The notes: generated by a model not told the origin, from the sequence alone. 64,000 nt of DNA from Mesorhizobium huakuii (GCF_030160235.1 NZ_BSNY01000026.1:1-64000), one strand, 5' to 3'. Positions 9,650 to 21,155 are shown, numbered from the stretch's first letter. A program made the numbers and translations.

Positions 9650-10069
9650 GTGTGCGGTATGAATGCCGTGCGTTCGCCAATGGCCGAGCAGCTGGCGCGC
9701 CGGATGCTGCCCGCCACCATCTTCGTCGCCTCGGCCGGCGTGCGCGCCGGCGAGCGCGACCCGTTCGTCGATGCCGTGCTGGCGGAGGAAGGCCTGTCGC
9801 TGGGCGAGCGTCATCCCAGGACGCTGGACGATCTCGAGGACGACTATTTCGACCTGATCGTGACGCTGGCGCCGGAGGCGCACCATGCCGCGCTGGAGCT
9901 CACCCGCTCGCTCGCCGTCGAGGTCGAATACTGGCCGACACAGGACCCGACCAATGCCGGCGGCACACGCGAACAGATCATGGCGGCTTACCGCGACGTG
10001 CGCGAACGGCTGAAGTTGCGCATAAGTCGACGTTTCTTGGCTTCAGAAGCAAAAAACGCGACGGATTAA
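9650..10069 (+). CDS. Low-molecular-weight protein-tyrosine-phosphatase-like protein
   Basis: The P-loop CGMNAVRS fits the CX5R-S active site of low-molecular-weight phosphatases and related arsenate reductases. Acidic DDLEDDYFDL and the C-terminal helix GGTREQIMAAYRDVRERL are also typical. The GTG at 9650 is the only nearby recognised start, but it would cut off the first beta strand. The same frame upstream reads ALPRSILFV from about 9626, so translation probably begins earlier, near or within the UPF0262 gene end. Treat the start as unresolved. Substrate is unknown. Confidence 0.8.
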   Translation: MCGMNAVRSPMAEQLARRMLPATIFVASAGVRAGERDPFVDAVLAEEGLSLGERHPRTLDDLEDDYFDLIVTLAPEAHHAALELTRSLAVEVEYWPTQDPTNAGGTREQIMAAYRDVRERLKLRISRRFLASEAKNATD

Positions 10070-10156
10070 GCGTGTTCACAAGCGGACGATTATCATATAG
10101 GTTCCGCCGAAATTCCAGCCGGGGCGCTGGAACTGCCATCCAAGCAAAGGTATCGA

Positions 10157-10375
10157 ATGCCGAAGGAAGAAGTCCTCGAGTTTCCGGGTGTCGTGACGGA
10201 ATTGTTGCCGAACGCGATGTTCCGGGTAAAGCTCGAAAACGAACACGAGATCATCGCCCATACGGCCGGCCGCATGCGCAAAAACCGCATCCGCGTGCTG
10301 ACCGGCGATAAGGTTCTGGTCGAGATGACGCCATACGACCTGACCAAGGGCCGCATCACCTACCGCTTCAAGTAA
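10157..10375 (+). CDS. infA: Translation initiation factor IF-1
   Basis: A 72-residue OB-fold protein with the full IF-1 sequence pattern: [54 protein letters not shown] and TYRFK at the end. IF-1 occupies the ribosomal A site during initiation. It is a single-copy essential gene, consistent with a chromosomal location. The maf gene follows after 23 bases. Confidence 0.98.
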
Positions 10376-10398
10376 GATCAAGGCTTGGCCGGAACGCG

Positions 10399-11025
10399 AT
10401 GAGCATTTTGCAGAAGCTTGTGCTTGCCTCGGGTTCGCCGCGCCGCATCGAACTGTTACAGCAGGCCGGCATAGAGCCGGACCGTATCCTGCCAGCCGAT
10501 ATCGACGAAACGCCGCTGCGTGCCGAGCACCCGCGCTCGCTGGCCAAGCGATTGTCGAAGGAAAAGGCCGAGAAGGCGTTCGCGTCGCTGAAGACAGAGA
10601 CGGATTATGCGCCAAGCTTCGTCCTGGCGGCGGACACGGTGGTCGCGGTCGGTCGGCGCATCCTGCCCAAGGCCGAAACGCTGGACGATGCCGCCAACTG
10701 CCTCGGGTTGTTATCCGGCCGCTCGCACCGGGTCTATTCCGGCATCTGCCTGATCACACCGGGCGGCAAGCTGCGCCAGCGGCTGGTCGAGACGCGGGTG
10801 CGTTTCAAGCGGCTGCCGCGCGAGGAGATCGAAGCCTATGTCGCCTCGGGCGAATGGCGGGGCAAGGCCGGTGGCTATGCCGTCCAGGGCCTCGCCGGCT
10901 CGTTCGTCGTCAAGCTCGTCGGCTCCTACACCAACATTGTCGGCCTGCCGCTCTATGAGACGGTTGCCCTGCTTTCCGGCGAAGGCTTCAAGATCCATCA
11001 GAGCTGGCTGACCGCACGGCCATGA
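10399..11025 (+). CDS. maf: Maf-family nucleoside triphosphate pyrophosphatase
   Basis: 208 residues with the Maf signature LASGSPRR near the N-terminus, [28 protein letters not shown] and [14 protein letters not shown]. Maf proteins hydrolyse non-canonical or methylated NTPs to monophosphates. Spacing (23 bases after infA) and the ATGA overlap with yacG indicate cotranscription. Confidence 0.95.
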   Translation: MSILQKLVLASGSPRRIELLQQAGIEPDRILPADIDETPLRAEHPRSLAKRLSKEKAEKAFASLKTETDYAPSFVLAADTVVAVGRRILPKAETLDDAANCLGLLSGRSHRVYSGICLITPGGKLRQRLVETRVRFKRLPREEIEAYVASGEWRGKAGGYAVQGLAGSFVVKLVGSYTNIVGLPLYETVALLSGEGFKIHQSWLTARP

Positions 11026-11219
11026 ATTCCGACTCCAAAATCACGCAGCTGCGGCCGAAGCGCCCCTGCCCCGAATGCGGCGAGCCGTCGGCGCGCGACA
11101 CTTTTCCGTTCTGCTCGGCCCGCTGCAAGGACATCGACCTCAACCGCTGGCTGAAGGGCGCCTATGTCATCAAGGCCCGCGACGACGAGGAAGAACCCGA
11201 CGCCGACGAGCCCAAGTAA
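11022..11219 (+). CDS. yacG: DNA gyrase inhibitor YacG, zinc-binding
   Basis: 65 residues with a four-cysteine zinc site at C16, C19, C31 and C35 (CPECGEP and FCSARC), followed by [12 protein letters not shown] and an acidic tail, all typical of YacG. The start overlaps the maf stop in ATGA. In E. coli YacG binds GyrB; here the role is inferred by homology. It is the last gene of the housekeeping run; the alpha-galactoside operon converges on it with only 15 bases between stops. Confidence 0.93.
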   Translation: MNSDSKITQLRPKRPCPECGEPSARDTFPFCSARCKDIDLNRWLKGAYVIKARDDEEEPDADEPK

Positions 11220-11234
11220 GCCCGGGATCGGCCG

Positions 11235-12605
11235 TCAGGCGGCCTCGGTCTTGCGGCTCACCCGCGCCCAGGCCGGAAGCCATTCGCCGTGAGCGGCCAG
11301 GAGATCATCGACCAGTGACCAGATCTGGTCGAGGTCGAGTTCGGCCGCCGTGTGCGGATCCATCATCGCCGCATGGTAGATGTGCTCGCGGTTCTCGCTC
11401 ATCAGCGCCCGCACCGTCAGTTCCTGGACGTTGATGTTGGTGCGGATCAGCGCCGTCAGCTGCGGCGGCAGATCGCCTATGTAGGTCGGCTGGATGCCGG
11501 AGGCATCGACCAGGCATGGCACTTCGGCGGCGCAGTCGCTGGGCAGCGAGGTGATGCAGCCATTGTTGCGGACATTGCCGTAGATCACCGACGGTTCGCC
11601 GGTCCAGACCGAGTTCATGATCGAGGAGGCATACTCCCTGGACTCCTCGACCTCGATGCGCTGGGCTGAGCGGTAAGCCTGCGCCTGGTCTTTCCAGCGC
11701 TCGATCTGCTCGATGCAGCGCTTGGGGTATTCGTCGAGCGGAATGCCGTATTTCTCGATCAGATCTGGGCGACCCTCCTTGATGAAATAGGGGGTATATT
11801 CGGCGAAATGCTCCGAGCTTTCGGTGACAAAATAGCCGAGCCTGGTCAGCATCTCGTAGCGCACCTTGTTGGGACAGCGCGGGTTCCAGCCGGGCTTTGG
11901 CGCGCGACCTTCGCGATAGGCGCGCACGAGATCCGGATAAAGGTCGCGGTAGGAGCCGTCGGGCTGGCGGTGCTCGAATTTCAGGTAGAAGGCCATGTGG
12001 TTGATGCCGGCCGAGCGGTAGCGGATGTCCTCGTAGGGAAGGCCGAGATCGTGCGCCAGTTCCATCGCCGTGCCCTGCACCGAGTGGCAGAGCCCGACCT
12101 GCTTGATGGCGGGGTATTTTTCTGAAATCGCCCAGGTGTTGATCGCCATCGGGTTGACATATTGCAGCATGATCGCTTCGGGGCAGACGGCGAGCATGTC
12201 CTCGCAGATCTTCCAAAGATGCGGCACGGTCCTCAGGCCGCGCATGATGCCGCCGACGCCGAGCGTGTCGGCGATCGTCTGGCGCAGGCCATATTTCTTC
12301 GGCACTTCGAAATCGGTGACGGTGCAGGGCTCGTAGCCGCCGATCTGGAAGGCGACGACGACGAAATCGGCCCCGGCAAGTGCCTTGCGCTGGTCGGAAT
12401 AGGTCTCGGCCTTCGCCTTTACGCCGAGCGTCGCGATCAGCTTGTTGACGACGATGGCGCTCTCTTCCAGCCGCTGCGGATTGATGTCCATCAGCGCGAT
12501 CGTCGCGCCCGAGAGGGCTGGCCGCTGCAGCACGTCGCCGACAATGTTCTTCATGAACACGGTCGAGCCGGCGCCGATGAAAGTGATCCTGGGATGTCTT
12601 GCCAT
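11235..12605 (-). CDS. agaL2: GH4 family alpha-galactosidase-type glycosidase (second in operon)
   Basis: Starts at ATG 12605 behind a GGAGG site. The 456-residue protein begins with the NAD-binding GH4 N-terminus (ITFIGAGSTVF) and has the metal- and cofactor-linked motifs NPMAINTWAI, GLCHSVQGT and SAGINHMAFY. GH4 enzymes cleave glycosides by an NAD- and Mn-dependent oxidation-elimination route. Position at the end of an Agp-like ABC operon with a second GH4 gene matches the S. meliloti alpha-galactoside locus, so a melibiose/raffinose substrate is likely. The numbering agaL1/agaL2 is by analogy. Confidence 0.88.
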   Translation of the reverse strand: MARHPRITFIGAGSTVFMKNIVGDVLQRPALSGATIALMDINPQRLEESAIVVNKLIATLGVKAKAETYSDQRKALAGADFVVVAFQIGGYEPCTVTDFEVPKKYGLRQTIADTLGVGGIMRGLRTVPHLWKICEDMLAVCPEAIMLQYVNPMAINTWAISEKYPAIKQVGLCHSVQGTAMELAHDLGLPYEDIRYRSAGINHMAFYLKFEHRQPDGSYRDLYPDLVRAYREGRAPKPGWNPRCPNKVRYEMLTRLGYFVTESSEHFAEYTPYFIKEGRPDLIEKYGIPLDEYPKRCIEQIERWKDQAQAYRSAQRIEVEESREYASSIMNSVWTGEPSVIYGNVRNNGCITSLPSDCAAEVPCLVDASGIQPTYIGDLPPQLTALIRTNINVQELTVRALMSENREHIYHAAMMDPHTAAELDLDQIWSLVDDLLAAHGEWLPAWARVSRKTEAA

Positions 12606-12624
12606 GCTAACCTCCGGCATATGT

Positions 12625-14292
<1,668 letters not shown>

Positions 14293-14302
14293 CCCAGCCA
14301 CC

Positions 14303-15442
14303 TCAATACGGATCGACGGCATCGCGCAGGCCGTCGCCCAGCGCGTTGAAGGCAAAAACGGTGGCGAGCACGAAACCGACCGGCGACAGGATCCAGGGAT
14401 AGGTGCCGATGACGGAATAGGTCGCGGTGTCCTGCAGCATCAGGCCCCACGAGATCAGCGGCGGCTTGACCGCGAAGCCGAGGAACCCGAGGAAGCATTC
14501 GAGCAGCACCACCGTCGGGATCGCCAGGGTGACGGCGACGATCACGTGGCTCATCACATTGGGCAAGATGTGCTGCAGGATGATGCGCCGGTCGGTGGCG
14601 CCGACCGCCATGGCGGCGCGCACATACTCGATTCGCGCCAGCGCCAACGTCTTGCCGCGCACCTCGCGCGACATCTGCGCCCAGCCCAGCGCCGACATGA
14701 CGATGATAACGAAGGCGAGGAAGACGTTGGTCGGCGCGGTGACCGGGATAAGCGTCGTCAGCGCCAGATAGAGCGGCAGCTGCGGGAAGGCGAGCACCAG
14801 CTCTACGAAGCGCTGCACCCAGATATCGAACCGACCGCCGAAATAGCCGGAAACCATGCCGACGGTGGTGCCGATGACGGTGATGATGAAGACGACCGTC
14901 AGCGCGATCATCAGCGAGACGCGTGAGCCGTGGATGGCGCGCGACAGGATATCGCGACCGAACTTGTCGGTGCCTAGGAAATGCACGGGCTGGCCGTCCA
15001 TCGAGGCGAAGAGATGCCGGTCCGCCGGGATCAGTCCGAAGAGCTTGTAAGGCTCACCCTCGGTAAAGAAGCCGAGCAGCCTTGGATGGTCGTAGTCGGG
15101 GCCGACGATGGGCTGGAAGGTGACCGGATCGAGGTCGGCCGAATCGGCCAGCGCATAGACCCTCGGCCGCATGACGAAATTGCCGTCCTTGTCGTGGAAG
15201 GACGGCAGCTGCGGCGGGGCGAAGCCGACATCGGTCGCCTTCGGATCCATCGGCGCCACGAATTCTGCGAACACGGCCATCACCAGCAGCAGGACGACGA
15301 GCCAAAGCCCGGCCATGCCGGTCCAGGAGCGCTTCAGCCGGCGCCAGACGAGCGCGATATAGCTCTCATTGCCGCGCGCCGGTTTGGCGACGATGGGTCC
15401 TTCGGCCGGCAGCGGCGGAGGTGATGGATCGCGGGCCAGCAT
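14303..15442 (-). CDS. agpC: ABC transporter permease, DppC type (AgpC-like)
   Basis: 379 residues. A soluble N-terminus (MLARDPSPPPLP) precedes the first membrane helix (GLWLVVLLLVMAVFAEFV), then a periplasmic domain of about 120 residues, then the permease core with the ATPase-contact loop (VRAAMAVGATDRRIILQHILPN). This is the oligopeptide/dipeptide permease family used for oligosaccharides in the Agp system. The start abuts the agpB stop (15443), showing translational coupling. Confidence 0.92.
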   Translation of the reverse strand: MLARDPSPPPLPAEGPIVAKPARGNESYIALVWRRLKRSWTGMAGLWLVVLLLVMAVFAEFVAPMDPKATDVGFAPPQLPSFHDKDGNFVMRPRVYALADSADLDPVTFQPIVGPDYDHPRLLGFFTEGEPYKLFGLIPADRHLFASMDGQPVHFLGTDKFGRDILSRAIHGSRVSLMIALTVVFIITVIGTTVGMVSGYFGGRFDIWVQRFVELVLAFPQLPLYLALTTLIPVTAPTNVFLAFVIIVMSALGWAQMSREVRGKTLALARIEYVRAAMAVGATDRRIILQHILPNVMSHVIVAVTLAIPTVVLLECFLGFLGFAVKPPLISWGLMLQDTATYSVIGTYPWILSPVGFVLATVFAFNALGDGLRDAVDPY

Positions 15443-16450
15443 CTAGCTCTCTCCGTATTGGCGGATGCGCGGGTCGAGCAGGACGAGCAGCATGTCGGCG
15501 ATGATGTTGCCGACGATCAGCGTCGCCGACAGCACCATCATGAAGGTGGCGGTGACATAGACGTCGCCGACCGCCATCGAACCGACGATTGCCGGGCCGA
15601 CTGTCGGCAGCGCGAAGATGATCGCCGTCTCGATCTCGCCGGTGAGCATGTAGGGCAACACCACGCCCTGGTACATCACGAGCGGATGCAGCGCATTGGG
15701 GACGGCGTGGCGCATGACGACGGCGCTGCCGGTCAGGCCCTTGGCTCTCGCCGTCTCGACATATTGCGCGTTGAGCGTATCCAGCAGATTGCCGCGCATG
15801 ACGCGCATATTGTAGGCGAGGCCGCCGAACGTGGCGATCGCCACCACCGGCCAGACATGCTTGACCAGGTCGACGAACTTCGCCCACGACCATGGCGCGC
15901 CGCCATATTGCGGCGAGAAGAATGAGCCGATCTCCGACAGGTTGAACTGGAAGACGAGGAGGTAGACGATGATCAGCGCCATCAGGAAGCGTGGCACGGT
16001 CATGCCGAGGAACGCGATGGCCGAGAGCGTCGAGTCGATCCACGTGTATTGCCTTGTCGCCGCCCATATGCCGAACGTGATGCCCAGCACCGAGGCGAGC
16101 AGATGGCAGACCAGCGCCAGGAGCAGCGTTCGCGGCAGGCGCTCGCCGACGACATCGGCCACCGGCTTGTTGTAGTAGAGGCTGTAGCCGAAATCGCCGC
16201 GGGTAATGATGCCGCCGATCCAGTTGAGATACTGGACGGGCAGTGGCTTATCGAGGCCGTGTTCGACGCGGTAGGCCTGCGCCTGCGCATCGGCCTCGGC
16301 GAAGGAGGCACCGCCCTGGTTGATCAGCTGCGAACGGATGTAGTCGGCATAGTCGCCAGGCGGCGCCTGGATGATGGCGAAGGTGACGAGGCTCAGGATT
16401 GCGAGGACCGGTATTGCCGACGCTATGCGCATAAGCAGGAATCGCAGCAT
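15443..16450 (-). CDS. agpB: ABC transporter permease, DppB type (AgpB-like)
   Basis: 335 residues with the DppB-type start (MLRFLLMRIASAIPVLAILS), several membrane helices and the contact loop YVETARAKGLTGSAVVMRHAVPN. It forms the membrane channel with the next gene product. The order SBP-permease-permease-ATPase is the normal order of this transporter class. Confidence 0.92.
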   Translation of the reverse strand: MLRFLLMRIASAIPVLAILSLVTFAIIQAPPGDYADYIRSQLINQGGASFAEADAQAQAYRVEHGLDKPLPVQYLNWIGGIITRGDFGYSLYYNKPVADVVGERLPRTLLLALVCHLLASVLGITFGIWAATRQYTWIDSTLSAIAFLGMTVPRFLMALIIVYLLVFQFNLSEIGSFFSPQYGGAPWSWAKFVDLVKHVWPVVAIATFGGLAYNMRVMRGNLLDTLNAQYVETARAKGLTGSAVVMRHAVPNALHPLVMYQGVVLPYMLTGEIETAIIFALPTVGPAIVGSMAVGDVYVTATFMMVLSATLIVGNIIADMLLVLLDPRIRQYGES

Positions 16451-16566
16451 GGACGGTCGGCTTCCTCATTTCGCCGGACGCTCCCATTGAGGGTCGTTCG
16501 GAGGGTTGGTTTGGCCCGGCCGCGCCAGCGGCGCGGCCAGGTCTCTCTTGGTCAGGGGAGGTAAAC

Positions 16567-18648
16567 TTACATCGGACCCTTGTCTCCGGGCTTGCCCGGG
16601 AGTTCCTGCGGGAACAATTCGTATTTCGCCTGCTTGTCGGCCGCGACGAAGACGCGTTCGCGGACGATCGAATCCTCGGCCCAGTTGAACATGAAGATCG
16701 GCGTGCCCTGAGGAATGTTCGAGAAGCGCTTGTTGACGATCAGCGCGCCGGGATATTCCGTCAGGCCGACATTGTAGACGTGTTCGGTCGAGATCTTCTG
16801 GAACTCTTTCATCAGGCTGGCGCGCTTGTCGTTGTCCTCAGACGCGACGAACTTGTTGACGATGTCGACGAGGTCTTTCTCGAAAGGCATCAGGTCAACC
16901 TCGCCGCTTTCCGGCGCCCGGTGATTCCAGCTGGTTTTCGGGCCGACCGGCGCTAGCTGTTCGGTGTTCTGCACGACCGATGTCAGTTCCTGGTCGTTAC
17001 GCCGGATCAGCCAGTCGAAACGGCCGGAATATTGCGAGGCATCGCGCTGGGTGCCGTTGAGGCCGTTCAGCACGACCCTCAGGCCCAGCTTTTCCATCTG
17101 GGCGACAACACCTTCGGCAAGGCTTTTGTCTGTGCCGTAGTCGTTGTTGACCAGCATGACGATCTCGACGTTCTTGCCGCCGGCGGTGCCGGCCGGGAAG
17201 TTCACGAAGCCGTCGCCGTCGGTATCCTTGAGGCCGGCCTTGGCGAGTTCGGCCTTGGCGCCCGCGAGGTCGAACGGATAATAGACGGTCGACTTGCGGT
17301 CATAGAAGCTGGTGCCCGAGGAGAAGCCGCCGGGATAGATGGCGGTGAACGGCCCCTTGACCAGGGAGTCGCCCAGCGCCTTGCGGTCGAGCGCCATGGT
17401 GACGGCCTTGCGGAAGTCCTCATTGCGGTTCAGAACACGGACTGCCTGGCTTCGCTCGTCCGGGTTGCCCCAGCCATTGGCGGAGTAGTTCAGGCGCAGA
17501 TTGTAGCCGATGAGGCGTGGACCGAAGGCGAGCCGTGCCGGCGCGTTGGCTTCGGCGGCGCGCTTCAGCGAGGCGACAAAGTTTTCCGGCTGCTCGAGGT
17601 TGGAGAAGTCGCCCGAGCCGGCGACCGCCTGGACGTCGCGGTCGGCCCAGGTCGACAGCTTGTACTGCAGTTCGTTGAGATAGGGCAGCTGGTTGCCCTT
17701 TTCGTCGACCTTCCAGTAGTAGGGGTTGCGGCGCATGACGATGATGTCGTCCGGCCGGTATTCGACCGGCACCCAGGCGCCCATCACCGGCATGTTCATA
17801 TATTCCGGCGGGAAGGCGTTCTTGAACTGGTCGTAGGTGTTCTTCGAATATTTCGGGTGCTGCGGCTTCAATATGTGCGCGGGGCCGGGGCAGAAGGTGC
17901 CGTAGGCCATGGCGTAGAGATACTGTTTCGGGAAGGCGTCCTTGAACGTCCACTCGACGGTGTAGTCGTCGATCTTCTTCAGCGTCGTGCCGACACCGAA
18001 GGTTTCCGGCGTCGCGCCATTGAGCGGCGAGACGTTCGGGTCGACCACCTCGTCGTCCCAATAGAACATGACGTCATCGGCGTTGAAGGCCACACCATCG
18101 GACCATTTGGCGCCTTCGACAAGATGCATGGTCAGCTTGTGGCCGTCCTTCGACCAATCCCAGCTTTTGGCGAGGTTCGGCAGCGGCTCGGTGTCCTTGG
18201 CTTCGACCTGGAACAGCGGCGCGGTGCGCGTCAGGCATTCGGAGAGGCCGATATCGATGCCACCCCAGCCTTGCGTCTGGCCAGCACCATAGTTCCAGCC
18301 TTCCGGCCGGCCGCCAATGACATGGCGCATCGTATCACCATAGACGCCGATGCCGTCAGGCATGTTGGCCGTCTTGAAGACCAGCGGCTCCTTCGGCAGC
18401 CTGTCCTTCACCGGCGGCAGCTTGCCGGTCTTGACGTACTTCTCGGTCACCCAATCGGGCTCATGATATGCCGGCAGGGCCTTGAACTCCAGGATGGAGT
18501 CGCGCGCGACGTATTTGATCTTGCCCTCGGCCGGAAAGGTCGCCGGCACCGGCGGGACTGTCGGCTCTGAAGCGAAAGCGTTGAGTGCCGGAATCGAGAC
18601 GCTCAGCGCCAGTCCGGCGGCAATGCCAATGCTGCGTAGGTTTCTCAT
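16567..18648 (-). CDS. agpA: ABC transporter substrate-binding protein, oligopeptide type (AgpA-like)
   Basis: Starts at ATG 18648 behind GGAGGAG. The 693-residue product has a signal peptide (MRNLRSIGIAAGLALS...AFA, cleavage near residue 28) and the cluster C (DppA/OppA) binding-protein fold, with ECLTRTAPLFQVE, AKWSDGVAFNADDVMFYW and FRKAVTMALDRKALGDSL. It is longer than most peptide-binding proteins. S. meliloti AgpA, of the same class, is needed for melibiose and raffinose uptake. It is expected in the periplasm. Confidence 0.9.
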   Translation of the reverse strand: MRNLRSIGIAAGLALSVSIPALNAFASEPTVPPVPATFPAEGKIKYVARDSILEFKALPAYHEPDWVTEKYVKTGKLPPVKDRLPKEPLVFKTANMPDGIGVYGDTMRHVIGGRPEGWNYGAGQTQGWGGIDIGLSECLTRTAPLFQVEAKDTEPLPNLAKSWDWSKDGHKLTMHLVEGAKWSDGVAFNADDVMFYWDDEVVDPNVSPLNGATPETFGVGTTLKKIDDYTVEWTFKDAFPKQYLYAMAYGTFCPGPAHILKPQHPKYSKNTYDQFKNAFPPEYMNMPVMGAWVPVEYRPDDIIVMRRNPYYWKVDEKGNQLPYLNELQYKLSTWADRDVQAVAGSGDFSNLEQPENFVASLKRAAEANAPARLAFGPRLIGYNLRLNYSANGWGNPDERSQAVRVLNRNEDFRKAVTMALDRKALGDSLVKGPFTAIYPGGFSSGTSFYDRKSTVYYPFDLAGAKAELAKAGLKDTDGDGFVNFPAGTAGGKNVEIVMLVNNDYGTDKSLAEGVVAQMEKLGLRVVLNGLNGTQRDASQYSGRFDWLIRRNDQELTSVVQNTEQLAPVGPKTSWNHRAPESGEVDLMPFEKDLVDIVNKFVASEDNDKRASLMKEFQKISTEHVYNVGLTEYPGALIVNKRFSNIPQGTPIFMFNWAEDSIVRERVFVAADKQAKYELFPQELPGKPGDKGPM

Positions 18649-18752
18649 AGTCTCCTCCCTCATGTTCAGACGTTTTCTGCTGCTCGTCTTCTGCCCGGAA
18701 TGCTGACTGCGGTGGACCTGCCTCCCGTGGCTCCGCCGCCGCGTCCGGGTTT

Positions 18753-20033
18753 TCAGCCGGCCTGCTTGAGCGCGGCTTTCTCGGCGCGCAATTCCTCGAT
18801 CGAGCGCACGTTTCGCCGTGCGGCGCCGGCCCATTCGCGGGTCTTGACCGCTGATTTCGACAGCCGCTCCTTGGCGGCCGGAACCGCATGCGCATATTGC
18901 GGTAGCCATTGAGCCTGGGCGACGACCATTTCGTCCACCATTTGCCAGACTTCCTCCGGCGTCGACACCGCACCGACCAGCGGGTCATGCAGCACGGCCA
19001 GTTTCAAGAGATCGATGTCGCCTGATACCGCGGCGTGGACCGACATGCGCTGGACGTTGATCGAGGACATGCAGGTGGCCGCACAGGCTTCCGGCAGCGT
19101 GATGCCGGCGGCCATGTTGATGCCGAAACGGTCGACGAAGCCGGGCGATTCGATGATGGCGTCCTGCGGCAAATTGGTGATCACGCCATTGTTCCTCACG
19201 TTGAAGTGGCTGTCGATCCAGCGCGTGATCTCGTCGGGCCGCTTGCGGTACCAGGGCAGATATTCGGAGAGATGGCCGTTGCTCTCGGTCGAATAGACGC
19301 CGAAGCGTTTCAAGACATCGATGCGCAGCTTTTCCTGCTGCGAATAGACCGGATGCGCCTCGAAGGCCGCAACCAGTTCATCCTTGCCGATCTTGCGGCC
19401 GTTCAGCCGCAAATCGATGAACCAGGTCTGGTGATTGATGCCGGAACAGACATAGTCGAGTTCGTGCCTGGACTTCGCCCCCAGCACCTCGGCGATCTGC
19501 TCGGCGCCATGCTGGACGCCGTGGCAGAGGCCGACCGTGTCGACCTTGCCGTACGCGATCGCCGCCCAGGTGTTCATGGCCATCGGGTTGGCATAGTTGA
19601 GGAATTTGGCGCCCGTCGCGGCGACCTCGCGTATGTCCTTGCAGAAGTCGAGGATCACCGGGATGTTGCGCTGGCCATAGAGGATGCCGCCGGCGCAGAT
19701 GGTGTCGCCGACGCACTGGTCGATGCCATATTTCAGCGGAATGCGGATGTCGTCGGCATAGGCCTCCAGACCGCCGACCCGCACACAGCTGATGATATAG
19801 CGCGCGCCGTCGAGCGCCTTGCGGCGATCGGTTGTCGCCGTCACCCTGGTGGGCAACCCGTTGGCCTCGACGACCTTGTCGAGGATAGCCTTGATCATCC
19901 CGAGATTGTGTTCGCTGAGGTCGGTCAGCGCGAATTCGATATCCCTGAATTCGGGCACGCACAGGATGTCGGTGAACAGTTTCTTGGTGAATCCGACACT
20001 GCCGGCACCGATGATAGCGATTTTGAAACTCAT
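18753..20033 (-). CDS. agaL1: GH4 family alpha-galactosidase-type glycosidase (first in operon)
   Basis: 426 residues with the NAD motif IAIIGAGSVGFTKKL, NYANPMAMNTWAAI, GLCHGVQHG and CSGINHQTWF. The second motif differs from that of the agaL2 product (HQTW versus HMAF), so the two enzymes probably prefer different alpha-galactosides or one acts on a different sugar. It heads the minus-strand operon and is divergent from the AraC regulator gene; agpA starts 105 bases behind its stop. Confidence 0.88.
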   Translation of the reverse strand: MSFKIAIIGAGSVGFTKKLFTDILCVPEFRDIEFALTDLSEHNLGMIKAILDKVVEANGLPTRVTATTDRRKALDGARYIISCVRVGGLEAYADDIRIPLKYGIDQCVGDTICAGGILYGQRNIPVILDFCKDIREVAATGAKFLNYANPMAMNTWAAIAYGKVDTVGLCHGVQHGAEQIAEVLGAKSRHELDYVCSGINHQTWFIDLRLNGRKIGKDELVAAFEAHPVYSQQEKLRIDVLKRFGVYSTESNGHLSEYLPWYRKRPDEITRWIDSHFNVRNNGVITNLPQDAIIESPGFVDRFGINMAAGITLPEACAATCMSSINVQRMSVHAAVSGDIDLLKLAVLHDPLVGAVSTPEEVWQMVDEMVVAQAQWLPQYAHAVPAAKERLSKSAVKTREWAGAARRNVRSIEELRAEKAALKQAG

Positions 20034-20057
20034 CAGCCGTACCTCATCCTATTCCAG

Positions 20058-20138
20058 TGACAGGCCGGGAATGACAGGGATAGGTCGCAGCCGCATGCCA
20101 TGGCATGTCGGCGGGACAAGCCGGATTCCGGCCTGTCA
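20058..20138. promoter_or_regulatory. Inverted repeats in the agaL1-agpT intergenic region (candidate AraC operator)
   Basis: TGACAGGCCGG (20058-20068) and CCGGCCTGTCA (20128-20138) are exact 11-bp inverted repeats 59 bases apart. Between them lies a perfect 14-bp palindrome CATGCCATGGCATG (20094-20107). They lie in the 213-base gap between the operon start and the AraC-type regulator gene, where activator and autoregulatory sites are expected. The pairing is visible in the sequence; binding is inferred. Confidence 0.6.
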
Positions 20139-20246
20139 ACCTCCCTGTCCGCTCCTCGCCTGCGGATCTCTCTCGCTTTTCGAGCGGGATTATGCCCTTA
20201 TTCACGAGCGCGGCCAGAGAAGGATTATGCTTTCAAGGGTAATTTT

Positions 20247-21155
20247 GTGCTACGAGATTTGATCGCCAACGGACAGTCGATGCGCACGATCTCGCTGCCG
20301 CGCGGCCGGCAGCGCCTGCATGCCATGCCGACAAGCACCGGCTATGAGGTGCGCGAGGACGAGATCTATGACTGGGACGGACGCAAACGCGGCCAGACGC
20401 CGTTCACCGTGCTCCAGCATACGATCAGCGGCACTGGCCGGCTACGCTACGAGAACCGCAACTACCGCCTGCAAGAGAACGACACGCTGCTGGTGCTGGT
20501 GCCGCACAACCACCGCTATTGGCTGGCGAGCGACGAGCGCTGGGAATATTTCTGGATCTCGATGAACGGCGAGGAGGCGCTGCGTATCCACAAGTCGATC
20601 CTCAGCATCTCCGGTCCGGTTTTCCGGCTGCAGCCGGCGACAATCGATCACCTTGCCGATTGCAGCCTGCGCCTCATCAAGGGGGCGGCCTCACCGGGTG
20701 CCGCGTCCGCTATCGCTTACGAGGCAGCGATGGCGCTCTATGACGATGTCTTCGGCTCGCATGCCTTTGCCGAAAAACTGAGCGCCATGCAGCCGGTGAT
20801 CGATCATATCAACGCCCATCTCGACAAGCCGCTGCCGGTGGCGGAGCTCGTCCAGATCAGCGGCCTCAGCCGGGCCCATTTCTCGCGCTGCTTCGCCGAG
20901 AGCGAAGGCCTGCCGCCCGCCGAATTCGTGTTGCAGCAGCGCCTGCAGCGGGCGGCGAAGCTGTTGACCAAGGCGGACTTCCTGCCGGTGAAGGAAGTCG
21001 CCATCCTGTGCGGCTTCGAGGATGCGAACTATTTTTCGAAGGTCTTCCGCCGCCTCTACGGCACCACGCCCAGCCAATTCCGCACCACCGGCATGTATGC
21101 CAATCTGCGGACTCCGGCCAGGCGCGGCGTCAGGGTGTCGGACGACGAGACCTGA
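20247..21155 (+). CDS. agpT: AraC-family regulator of alpha-galactoside genes (AgpT-like)
   Basis: An N-terminal cupin-like sensor domain (LRYENRNYRLQENDTLLVLV) is followed by a C-terminal two-helix-turn-helix AraC domain (LAHFSRCFAESEGL is the first HTH; LCGFEDANYFSKVFRRLYGT the second). GTG 20247 follows AAGGGT at good spacing; ATG 20280 is an alternative eleven residues later. S. meliloti AgpT, in the same divergent position, activates the agp genes in response to alpha-galactosides. I transfer that role by context. Confidence 0.8.
   Translation: MLRDLIANGQSMRTISLPRGRQRLHAMPTSTGYEVREDEIYDWDGRKRGQTPFTVLQHTISGTGRLRYENRNYRLQENDTLLVLVPHNHRYWLASDERWEYFWISMNGEEALRIHKSILSISGPVFRLQPATIDHLADCSLRLIKGAASPGAASAIAYEAAMALYDDVFGSHAFAEKLSAMQPVIDHINAHLDKPLPVAELVQISGLSRAHFSRCFAESEGLPPAEFVLQQRLQRAAKLLTKADFLPVKEVAILCGFEDANYFSKVFRRLYGTTPSQFRTTGMYANLRTPARRGVRVSDDET

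Noticed and set aside
8361-9680. A 439-codon minus-strand open frame across hisD and UPF0262
   Set aside because: Both sense genes are highly conserved; the antisense product has no motif.
17032-18570. A 512-codon plus-strand open frame
   Set aside because: Antisense to agpA, with no ribosome site and no recognisable motif.
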